A DNA stretch of 36,892 bases from Succinivibrio dextrinosolvens DSM 3072. GTDB taxonomy: Bacteria; Pseudomonadota; Gammaproteobacteria; Enterobacterales; Succinivibrionaceae. Positions within the stretch are counted from its first letter, which is position 1; the number at the start of each line of letters is the position of its first letter. Location: the NCBI RefSeq assembly GCF_900167015.1, contig NZ_FUXX01000025.1, positions 1 to 36,892 on the forward strand, given 5' to 3'. Below are positions 25,766 to 32,728 of the stretch, one piece after another. Both the position numbers and the translations under genes were made by a program. The notes below the pieces were generated by a model. That model made no database searches and was not told the DNA's origin. It saw only the letters and a program-made list of their open reading frames with translations.

Positions 25766-27781
25766 TTATAAAACTCTCAACAAACTCTCAGCTATAAAAT
25801 TAAATGACTGTGTCGCAAACAGCAGATCAAGCATCAGAAGAATCATCGTAATCAGCTGCACACTGCATACAACCTCAATACTTGCATTGATTCCCTTTGC
25901 ATAAATGTACTGACCTAAAACCAGTCTTGTAAATGCACAGATACCAATCATGGACAGGGCAATCTGCCATTCAACAATCATGAATGTTACAGCAACACAG
26001 AATACCAGTGACATTAATAGTCCTGTAAGTCCTAATGAACCATATGAGCTTACAGGATCGTCATTCTCGCCATAATTGATTGAGGTTGCACATAAGGCAG
26101 AGAGCATCACTACAACACCGAATCCAAAGCAGAAGGATAAATCTGGCTTTAGAACTGAAATGTAGTACTCAAAGCATGCAGTAAAGATTGCTGCTGTAAT
26201 AATAACAATTACAGCCTTTACATAAGTATCTGACTTTCTCTGTGAGAATTCACTTAAAAGTTTACCTATGCCTCTGAATCCATCACATCCAACCAGCAGC
26301 AGATATACAACCAGTACCAGCTGAGCACATAGTAAAGGATTTGTATAATCCTCAAGAATCAGAGCAAACAGACTGCAGATAAAGCCAATTCCAAAATATG
26401 GTATTGGCATAAAGCCTGGTTTTGAAGGACCTATCCACTGCAGTGCTGAGCGGGCAAAAACCACTCCAAGATTGGTGTAGTTAAAGAAGGATGCAAACAG
26501 CTGTCTTATGAACAGGAAGAAATATACTCCACCTGAGATATTTCTGTTATCAGCACCATTTAAAAGAGCTGCATCTTCTGTTTTATTAAAGGTAAATCCA
26601 TTAGCAGTTTCTGTATTTACACTGGTATCCTTTACATTGGCAAAGATAGATTTATTCAGTGTCTTCTGGATGTTTTTCTGCTCATAATCAGCTGTCTCTT
26701 TAAAGCGAGGCAGATCGTCAATAGAGTTAAGTTTCTCCTGAAGGTTACTCTCAGCGATTTTCTGTGCAGCACTTTCATTTAAAGTAGCTTTGTTTTCCTG
26801 TGCCAGCTCCTGCTGCTTTTTTCTCTGAGCATTCAGTCTGTCGCCTTCAGCGCCAGGGGTGATATAGATTGGCCCCTCATCATCCTTCTTATCAAATACC
26901 TTTGGTCTGGCACCTGGGGTTATGTATATGGAATCAGAATCGTCACTTACCTGAGCTTTCTTTGTATCCTTACGACTTAGAACAGTATTCAAAGAATCCT
27001 GATTTGAATCTGTAGTACTGTCTGCAACATCACGTTTATTTGCCTTTCTGTTTAAAGGTGCACCAGGGGCAATATAAGGAGAATCCTCTTCAGTCTCTGC
27101 ACTCTTATCAGTATTTTCAAGTGCTGATAGAACTTCACTTTCATCCTTATCATCAGAGGTTCTGATAATTGTATTCTGAGTTGCAAACAGGGGGGCCTTA
27201 TTCAGATCACGATTGTCATCACCGGTTGCCTTATTGTCAAAGAGCTTGGCATTCTCCTCGGCCTTGATTTCTTCAGGAGTCTTTTTCTTTTTAACCAGAG
27301 GCTCACCTGGGGCTATATATAGATGATCCTTATTTCTGCCTTCCTCATTCAGATAGGATTCATCAGATTTGTATTTGTAGTAGTTGTTTGAAATATCATC
27401 ATAATTATCAACCTTATTCTGCTTTGAATCAGCCTGATTATATGATGAGCCGTTAACTGAATCTAATCCCTGATTATTACTTCCATTCATAAATCCTGTC
27501 AGGGGATTATCTGAATTAAACTGTCCGTTATTTAAACTGTTATTTAGATTGTTTATAGAACCATCAGGAGAATTTACAGGAGTGTTATTCTGATATGCTG
27601 AAAAGGAACTGGTACCAAAACTTGGTTCATTATTTCTGAAATTATGGCTGACGCTCTTGTTCTGTCTGCCGTTTCCTCTGTTTGTTTTGATATTGCTTCT
27701 AATCTTTGTAAAAAGCGAAGCCTTTGCTTTTGCTTCTGAACTGTCACTTGATTTATCACGAGTAAACAAGCTAAATCCCAT
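25766..27781 (-). CDS. Large membrane protein with disordered N-terminus and four YI(A/T)PG motifs
   Basis: 671 residues, not recognised. Residues 1-150 are low-complexity, rich in Asn, Ser, Gly and Gln. Residues 150-420 are charged and disordered, with four repeats of a short motif: LYIAPGEPL (154-162), PYIAPGAPL (235-243), IYITPGARP (285-293) and IYITPGAEG (305-313), each preceded by acidic or Ser-rich sequence. From about 427 (YFFLFIRQLFASFF) to the end there are six or seven membrane helices, so the long tail is probably cytoplasmic. The repeated motif suggests multivalent docking to one partner. The membrane domain has no signature I trust. It is divergent from metN with a shared regulatory region and may be lineage-specific. 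Expression seems likely, as the frame is long and clean with codon use like metN. Confidence 0.7.
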   Translation of the reverse strand: MGFSLFTRDKSSDSSEAKAKASLFTKIRSNIKTNRGNGRQNKSVSHNFRNNEPSFGTSSFSAYQNNTPVNSPDGSINNLNNSLNNGQFNSDNPLTGFMNGSNNQGLDSVNGSSYNQADSKQNKVDNYDDISNNYYKYKSDESYLNEEGRNKDHLYIAPGEPLVKKKKTPEEIKAEENAKLFDNKATGDDNRDLNKAPLFATQNTIIRTSDDKDESEVLSALENTDKSAETEEDSPYIAPGAPLNRKANKRDVADSTTDSNQDSLNTVLSRKDTKKAQVSDDSDSIYITPGARPKVFDKKDDEGPIYITPGAEGDRLNAQRKKQQELAQENKATLNESAAQKIAESNLQEKLNSIDDLPRFKETADYEQKNIQKTLNKSIFANVKDTSVNTETANGFTFNKTEDAALLNGADNRNISGGVYFFLFIRQLFASFFNYTNLGVVFARSALQWIGPSKPGFMPIPYFGIGFICSLFALILEDYTNPLLCAQLVLVVYLLLVGCDGFRGIGKLLSEFSQRKSDTYVKAVIVIITAAIFTACFEYYISVLKPDLSFCFGFGVVVMLSALCATSINYGENDDPVSSYGSLGLTGLLMSLVFCVAVTFMIVEWQIALSMIGICAFTRLVLGQYIYAKGINASIEVVCSVQLITMILLMLDLLFATQSFNFIAESLLRVL

Positions 27782-27834
27782 TTTTTTTATCCGTATGTCT
27801 AATATATTAAGAATGAATTTATAATGTCATATCG

Positions 27835-27857
27835 TATAATAACACCACAATTGTGGT
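27835..27857. promoter_or_regulatory. Divergent promoter region with a 14-bp palindrome upstream of metN
   Basis: TATAAT (27835-27840) points toward metN, and ACCACAATTGTGGT (27844-27857) is a perfect palindrome just downstream, at the likely start site, as in a repressor operator. No tandem AGACGTCT-like MetJ boxes and no SAM riboswitch are seen. The 5' leader to the metN ATG is about 110 bases. Confidence 0.4.
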
Positions 27858-27967
27858 TATAAAAAGGTCTTTTTAATACAAAATTCCGAATTTTTATTAA
27901 ATAAAAGAGAATGTTGTAATAAAATAACAAACCTTATACACGTTTTTTAGCTAAAAACTTTTCAATA

Positions 27968-29023
27968 ATGATTAAATTAGAAAATATACATAAAATCTAT
28001 GAGTTAGATCATGGAAAAACTCTTCACGCCTTAAAAGGTATTGATCTTCAGATCAACAAGGGCGAGATTTTCGGTGTGATTGGTCTTTCTGGAGCTGGCA
28101 AATCTACTCTTATCCGTATCATCAATATGCTTGAGCTTCCTACTGATGGCAAGGTAATCATTGATGGTGAGGATATCACTTCCTATCGCGAAGCAAAATT
28201 AAGAAAAGTCCGTCAGTCAATCGGCATGATTTTCCAGCAGTTCAATCTTTTATCATCAAAGACTGTTTTTGAGAATGTCGCTTTCCCTTTAGAACTTGAT
28301 CAGACTCTATCTAAAGATGAGATTAAAAATAGAGTTCATGAGCTTTTAAAGATGGTTGAGCTTGATGATAAGGCTGATGTATATCCTGCTCAGTTATCCG
28401 GTGGTCAGAAGCAGCGTGTGGGTATTGCCCGTGCTCTTGCAACCAATCCTAAGATTCTTCTGTGTGATGAGGCTACATCAGCTTTAGATCCTAAGACTAC
28501 AAGTTCAATCCTAAAGCTTCTGACAACCTTACGTGACAAGCTGAATCTTACCATTGTGATTATTACCCATCAGCTTGAGGTGATTAAAGAGTGCTGTGAC
28601 CGAGTTGCCGTAATTGACGGTGGTCTTATCAGTGAGATGGGAAATACCATTGATCTCTTTGCAAATCCTCAGAAGGATTTAACCAAACGTCTTGTAAGTG
28701 CTGTAGTAAGAAAGGATCTTAATGATCTGCTTGAATACACTAAGCTTGATGACACTTATTCAGAAGGCTCAAGAGCCTGGTTTGAGCTTCTGTTCCTAGG
28801 TGACAAGGCGGAAGATCCTGTTATCGTTGAGGTTGCAAAAGAGCTTAATGTTAACATCAGTATTCTGGCTGGACAGATTAACCATATTCAGAATAAGCCA
28901 TTAGGCATTCTTATTGTTGCTGTCAAAGGCGATGAAGCACTAATCCAGAAGGCAAAGGAAGAGCTTGAGAAACGGGTATATCACGTACAGCTTTTAGGTT
29001 ATGAGGTAGAGAATAATGAATAG
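27968..29023 (+). CDS. metN: D-methionine ABC transporter ATP-binding protein MetN
   Basis: 351 residues. ATPase of the MetNIQ importer for L- and D-methionine at the inner membrane. Walker A GLSGAGKST (about 38-46), Q-loop QQFNLLSSKT, ABC signature LSGGQKQRVGIARAL, Walker B ILLCDEATSALD and the switch IITHQ are all present. The C-terminal about 100 residues form the NIL/ACT-like regulatory domain (IVEVAKELNVNISILAGQI) that senses methionine. It overlaps metI by 8 bp. Codon use and G+C are clearly higher than in the upstream island, as expected for a resident gene. metQ is not next in line: a DUF4143 gene intervenes. Confidence 0.97.
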   Translation: MIKLENIHKIYELDHGKTLHALKGIDLQINKGEIFGVIGLSGAGKSTLIRIINMLELPTDGKVIIDGEDITSYREAKLRKVRQSIGMIFQQFNLLSSKTVFENVAFPLELDQTLSKDEIKNRVHELLKMVELDDKADVYPAQLSGGQKQRVGIARALATNPKILLCDEATSALDPKTTSSILKLLTTLRDKLNLTIVIITHQLEVIKECCDRVAVIDGGLISEMGNTIDLFANPQKDLTKRLVSAVVRKDLNDLLEYTKLDDTYSEGSRAWFELLFLGDKAEDPVIVEVAKELNVNISILAGQINHIQNKPLGILIVAVKGDEALIQKAKEELEKRVYHVQLLGYEVENNE

Positions 29024-29705
29024 CTTTTTACTTTCTTTAGGTTTATCTACCTATAATGCCAAGATCATTCAGCTGCTTTTTGATGGCTCTGTTGATACCA
29101 TCTACATGGTACTTTTATCTACAGCAGTTTCTATTATTTTCGGTGTTCCTCTTGGAGTTATCCTGCTTGTAACCTCAAAAGGCTATTTCTGGGAGAACCG
29201 TCCATTCTATTCAGTATTGGGAACCGTAGTTAACGCTCTGCGTTCTGTTCCTTTTATTATTCTGATGGTGGCAATTATCCCTATTACCAAGCTGATTGTT
29301 GGAACAAGTATCGGTACAACTGCAGCGATTGTTCCTCTGACCATATCAACTATTCCTTTTTTAGGAAGACTTGTTGAAACTTCACTTAGAACTGTTCCTT
29401 ACGGTCTTATTGAAGCCGCTCAGTCCATGGGAGCAAGTCCATTCAGAATCATAAGAAAGGTTTTACTGCCAGAGGCTCTACCTGAACTGATTCAGAACTT
29501 TACCTTAACTGTAATTGTAATTATCGGCTGTTCTGCTATGGCTGGAACCATTGGCGGCGGTGGTCTTGGTGATATTGCTATCCGCTATGGCTATCAGCGC
29601 TTCCAGCTTCCAATTATGATTATGACTGTAATCATCCTGGTGCTGATGGTTCAGTTAACTCAGTTCATTGGTGATTACCTGACTAAGAAGGTTGATCACA
29701 GATAG
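29016..29705 (+). CDS. metI: D-methionine ABC transporter permease MetI
   Basis: A 229-residue inner-membrane permease with five hydrophobic helices (for example MVLLSTAVSIIFGVPLGVILL, FIILMVAIIPITKLIV). The cytoplasmic EAA loop is EAAQSMGASPFRIIRKVLLPEALPEL (about 134-159), which contacts MetN. The start overlaps the metN stop, so the pair is co-translated. A strong intrinsic terminator follows 30 bp after the stop. Confidence 0.96.
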   Translation: MNSFLLSLGLSTYNAKIIQLLFDGSVDTIYMVLLSTAVSIIFGVPLGVILLVTSKGYFWENRPFYSVLGTVVNALRSVPFIILMVAIIPITKLIVGTSIGTTAAIVPLTISTIPFLGRLVETSLRTVPYGLIEAAQSMGASPFRIIRKVLLPEALPELIQNFTLTVIVIIGCSAMAGTIGGGGLGDIAIRYGYQRFQLPIMIMTVIILVLMVQLTQFIGDYLTKKVDHR

Positions 29706-29734
29706 CTCTGTTCTATTAAGTCTTACTAAGATAG

Positions 29735-29780
29735 AGCCCAGAATATCATGTTTTAAGACATGGTTATCTGGGCTTTTTTA
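29735..29780 (+). terminator. Rho-independent terminator after metI
   Basis: AGCCCAGA (29735-29742) pairs with TCTGGGCT (29767-29774). An inner stem CATGT/ACATG closes the loop, and six Ts follow (29774-29779). It ends the metNI transcript before the inserted DUF4143 gene. Confidence 0.9.
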
Positions 29781-30060
29781 TTGTTTAATATTTTTTCTGA
29801 GAGCAAGTAATCCTCCTTCATTAATGTTTGTCACGATTGTTATATAAGTATCGTGACAATTTAATAATTGTGAGAACATACTTTGCGCTTTGCCGGCAAT
29901 TTCTTTATTAAGTACTTTGCTCTTTATCTAGACAGAAGAACCAAATTTTGTTCATAAAAGGCATAAGTATGCAGTTTTAGAAAGAGTGTCCACTTTTGAA
30001 AAAGAAATGCAATAAAAAGTTTTTTTCATGTCTACTTTTCTTAACTACTACAAAGTATTT
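29781..30060. other. Non-coding spacer with a perfect 10-bp inverted repeat
   Basis: No gene. TTGTCACGAT (29828-29837) and ATCGTGACAA (29850-29859) form a perfect inverted repeat around a 12-base AT-rich spacer. It is an operator-like or element-end-like site about 400 bp from any start codon. Confidence 0.45.
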
Positions 30061-30220
30061 AGAATTTTGTGAAAATTTTGTTTAAAAATATAAGAATTAT
30101 GTGAAAATTAAGTTTAAATGTTTAAGAATTATGTGAAAAAATAAATTTAAAACTTAAGAATTTTGTGAAAAATTAATCTTAATAATTAAGAATTATGTGA
30201 ATATATAATTAAAATTATTC
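30061..30220 (+). repeat. Five tandem repeats with exact 32-bp period
   Basis: AGAATTWTGTGAA starts at 30061, 30093, 30125, 30157 and 30189, every interval exactly 32 bp. The rest of each unit is A/T-rich and also related (consensus continues with A-rich bases and TTTAAA). There are no unique spacers, so it is not a CRISPR. The last unit overlaps the expected -35 region of the promoter at 30221. A 32-bp step is about three helical turns, placing all sites on one DNA face, as for cooperative binding of a regulator or an iteron-type protein. Confidence 0.9.
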
Positions 30221-30226
30221 TATAAT
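30198..30226 (+). promoter_or_regulatory. Putative promoter of the DUF4143 gene inside the repeat array
   Basis: TATAAT at 30221-30226, with TGAATA at 30198-30203 and a 17-bp spacer. The -35 lies within repeat 5, so a protein on the array would control or block initiation. The leader to the ATG at 30264 would be about 30 bases. Confidence 0.5.
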
Positions 30227-30263
30227 ATAAATAGATAATTTATATTTGTTGGTCTTGATTAAA

Positions 30264-31613
30264 ATGTATCGCAAAATAATAGATAAACTTGTAAAGTGGC
30301 ATGAGCAATCTGACAAAAAAGCACTTCTTGTAACTGGTGCTAGGCAGATTGGAAAAACGTACATCATTAGAGAATTTGCCAAAAAATACTACAGTAAGTT
30401 TGTTGAGATCAATTTTCTAACCCAGCATTCTGCTAAAGATATCTTTTCAGGAGATCTTGATTTCAATACTCTTCAGCTGACTCTATCTTCTTATCTGAAA
30501 ACCACTCTTGTAAAAGGAAAGACTCTGATTTTTCTTGATGAAATCCAGGAATGTCCTAATGCCAGAACTGCTATAAAATTTCTTGTTGAAAACGGCTCAT
30601 ATGACATTATCGAATCCGGATCCTTACTAGGTGTTCAGTATAAGAATGTTCCTTCATATCCGGTGGGCTTTGAGCAGGTTCTTCATATGTATCCAATGGA
30701 TTTTGAGGAGTTCTGTATTGCAAATGGAGTATTGCAGGATACCTTTGATTATCTTCATGACTGCTACTCCAATAAAAGAGAAGTATCCTTGGCAATCCAT
30801 CAGAAAATGCTTAATCTGTTTAAGTATTACACTATTGTCGGTGGTATGCCTCTGGTTGTGAAAAGGTTTGTTGAAACAAATGACCTTTATAAAGTAATTG
30901 ATACTCAAAAGGATATTGTCAGTCTATACCGTCAGGATGTTAATAAATATTCTAAGGATGGTCAGGCTAAGATTAAGAATATCTTTGATACGATTCCATC
31001 TCGTCTTGAAGATAAGAATCGCCGATTTACAGTTAATTCCATAAATTCAAATGCCAGATTGCGTGATTATATGGATTCTTTTCTATGGCTTAAGGATGCA
31101 GGTGTAGCTCTCCCTTCATTTAATCTATCTGAGCCTGTAATTCCTTTACAGCTTAATGAAAAGAATAATCTGTTTAAACTGTATTTAAGTGATACCGGGC
31201 TTTTATGTTCAATGTCACTTGAGAATATTCAGTTTGCAATATTAACAGATAATTTAAAGATTAATGCCGGAGGTATTTTTGAGAATGTTTTTGCTCAGAG
31301 TCTTAAATCAAATGGTTTTGAGCTTAGATATTTGAATCGTAAAAATATTGGTGAAGTTGATTTTATCGTCCAGAATTACGATAAGGTTATACCTTTGGAG
31401 ATTAAATCAGGGAATGACTATAAGAAACATTCTGCGTTAAATAATCTTTTAAACAATGAAGCCTGGCATTTAGCTCACGGATATGTATTCTGCAGAGGTA
31501 ATCTTGAGGAAGAGGGGAAGGTTACATATCTTCCATGGTATATGATTATGTTTTTTAAACAGGAAAAGCCTGATTTAAATTCAGTTCCAAAACTTGATCT
31601 GTCTGGATTATAG
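30264..31613 (+). CDS. AAA_14/DUF4143 family ATPase
   Basis: 449 residues. The N-terminal AAA_14 ATPase has ALLVTGARQIGKTYIIREF (Walker A GARQIGKT, 25-32), KTLIFLDEIQECPNARTAIKFL (Walker B) and IIESGSLLG. The C-terminal DUF4143 part ends with NIGEVDFIVQNYDKVIPLEIKSG, a PD-(D/E)XK-like arrangement (D-F...E-I-K). Such proteins are widespread single-gene units of unknown function. The ATG at 30264 (MYRKIIDKLVKW) is chosen as the family start; upstream in-frame TTGs (30246, 30249) would begin in non-family sequence. No strong RBS is seen. It sits between metNI and metQ with its own promoter and a 32-bp repeat array, so it looks like an insertion into a former metNIQ operon. Confidence 0.92.
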   Translation: MYRKIIDKLVKWHEQSDKKALLVTGARQIGKTYIIREFAKKYYSKFVEINFLTQHSAKDIFSGDLDFNTLQLTLSSYLKTTLVKGKTLIFLDEIQECPNARTAIKFLVENGSYDIIESGSLLGVQYKNVPSYPVGFEQVLHMYPMDFEEFCIANGVLQDTFDYLHDCYSNKREVSLAIHQKMLNLFKYYTIVGGMPLVVKRFVETNDLYKVIDTQKDIVSLYRQDVNKYSKDGQAKIKNIFDTIPSRLEDKNRRFTVNSINSNARLRDYMDSFLWLKDAGVALPSFNLSEPVIPLQLNEKNNLFKLYLSDTGLLCSMSLENIQFAILTDNLKINAGGIFENVFAQSLKSNGFELRYLNRKNIGEVDFIVQNYDKVIPLEIKSGNDYKKHSALNNLLNNEAWHLAHGYVFCRGNLEEEGKVTYLPWYMIMFFKQEKPDLNSVPKLDLSGL

Positions 31614-31710
31614 AATCAATATCAGCTTACTTTTTAATTTAAAACATCGGAAAACAAAAGTTATAGCTTTTTCTTATATCTCACTATTCTTAAATAGTAT
31701 TACGAATTTC

Positions 31711-31788
31711 TTGTAATTAAAGGAAAAAAATCGCATATTATAACCAACAGCTCTTAATGAGCATAAGGTAAGAATAATTTTTTTGGAG
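31711..31788 (+). promoter_or_regulatory. metQ promoter and ribosome binding site
   Basis: TTGTAA (31711-31716) and TATTAT (31736-31741) are plausible but have a long 19-bp spacer. GGAG at 31785-31788 lies 10 bases before the ATG. A separate promoter for metQ is expected because a terminator and a foreign gene separate it from metNI. Confidence 0.4.
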
Positions 31789-31798
31789 TTATAACAAA

Positions 31799-32593
31799 AT
31801 GAATAAATTAAATAAATTATTAGGAGCAACCGCTGCATTAGCTTTTGCTGTTTCTTCTTTCTCTGCTAATGCAAATGAGACCGTCAGTGTTGGCGCAACT
31901 CCAGTACCTCATGTAGAGATTTTAGAGGTTGTTAAGCCAATTCTTGCTAAACAGGGCGTTGATTTAAAGATTGTTGAATTCAACGATTACGTTCAGCCAA
32001 ATCTATCTGTTTCTGATGGTCAGCTAGATACCAATTATTTCCAGCACCGTCCATATCTTGAGTCTTTCATCAAGGATAGAGGTTCAGACTTAGTTGAGGT
32101 TGGTGGTGTTCACATTGAGCCTATGGGCTTATATTCTCACAAGATTAAGAAACTTGATGAATTAAAGGAAGGCTCAACTGTTGCTATTCCAAACGATCCA
32201 ACCAACGGTGCACGTGCTCTGCTTCTTTTACAGTCAGCAGGTTTAATTGAGCTTGAAGATCCTTCAAATATCACTGCAACCGTACTTGATATCAAGACAA
32301 ATTCAAAGAATCTTAACTTCAAGGAGCTTGAGGCTGCTCAGTTACCTCGCTCACTAGATGATGTTGATGCAGCAGTAATCAATACCAACTTTGCTATCAG
32401 CGCAAATTTAAATCCTCTAAAGGATTCAATTATCATTGAGAAGTCAGACTCTCCATATGTAAATGTTCTGGTTGCAAACTCCAAGTCAGCTCAGAAGGAA
32501 GGTGTTAAGGCTCTGGTTAAGGCTCTTCAGAGCAAGGAAGTTAAGGACTTCATCGAGAAAAAGTACAACGGTGCTGTTGTAGCTGCTTTCTAA
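31799..32593 (+). CDS. metQ: Methionine-binding protein MetQ (no lipobox seen)
   Basis: A 264-residue substrate-binding protein (NLPA family) that delivers methionine to MetNI. The signal peptide is MNKLNKLLGATAALAFAVSS with likely cleavage after SANA (about residue 25). The mature part begins ETVSVGATPVPHVEILEVV, and family blocks DGQLDTNYFQHRPYLESF, GLYSHKIKKLDEL and PNDPTNGARALLLL are present. Unlike most MetQ proteins there is no cysteine after the signal, so lipid anchoring is not predicted and the protein should be soluble in the periplasm. G+C and codon use match metN. A strong terminator follows. Confidence 0.95.
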   Translation: MNKLNKLLGATAALAFAVSSFSANANETVSVGATPVPHVEILEVVKPILAKQGVDLKIVEFNDYVQPNLSVSDGQLDTNYFQHRPYLESFIKDRGSDLVEVGGVHIEPMGLYSHKIKKLDELKEGSTVAIPNDPTNGARALLLLQSAGLIELEDPSNITATVLDIKTNSKNLNFKELEAAQLPRSLDDVDAAVINTNFAISANLNPLKDSIIIEKSDSPYVNVLVANSKSAQKEGVKALVKALQSKEVKDFIEKKYNGAVVAAF

Positions 32594-32656
32594 GGATAGA
32601 CAGTTAAAATAAACTTTAATCAATAACGATTGTCGTTCGATAAAATTACTCAAAAG

Positions 32657-32687
32657 CCTTTCAGATCATAGATTTGAAAGGTTTTTT
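32657..32687 (+). terminator. Rho-independent terminator after metQ
   Basis: CCTTTCAGATC (32657-32667) pairs with GATTTGAAAGG (32671-32681; one G-U) around a 3-base loop, followed by six Ts. Confidence 0.9.
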
Positions 32688-32728
32688 AATTTAAAATTAG
32701 GAAAAGTCTTTATTCTGAACAGTAGTTT

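Noticed and set aside
26100-26500. CobS-like cobalamin synthase domain in the membrane part of the YI(A/T)PG protein
   Set aside because: The PIPYFGIGF and GCDGFRGIG stretches vaguely recall CobS, but the conserved Asp-rich HLDGLADT motif is absent.
27841-27967. SAM riboswitch or MetJ boxes upstream of metN
   Set aside because: No SAM-riboswitch stems or tandem AGACGTCT-like boxes could be found; only a 14-bp palindrome is present.
30061-30220. CRISPR array from the regular 32-bp repeats
   Set aside because: The units are contiguous, with no unique spacers between conserved repeats, no palindromic repeat and no cas gene in the window.
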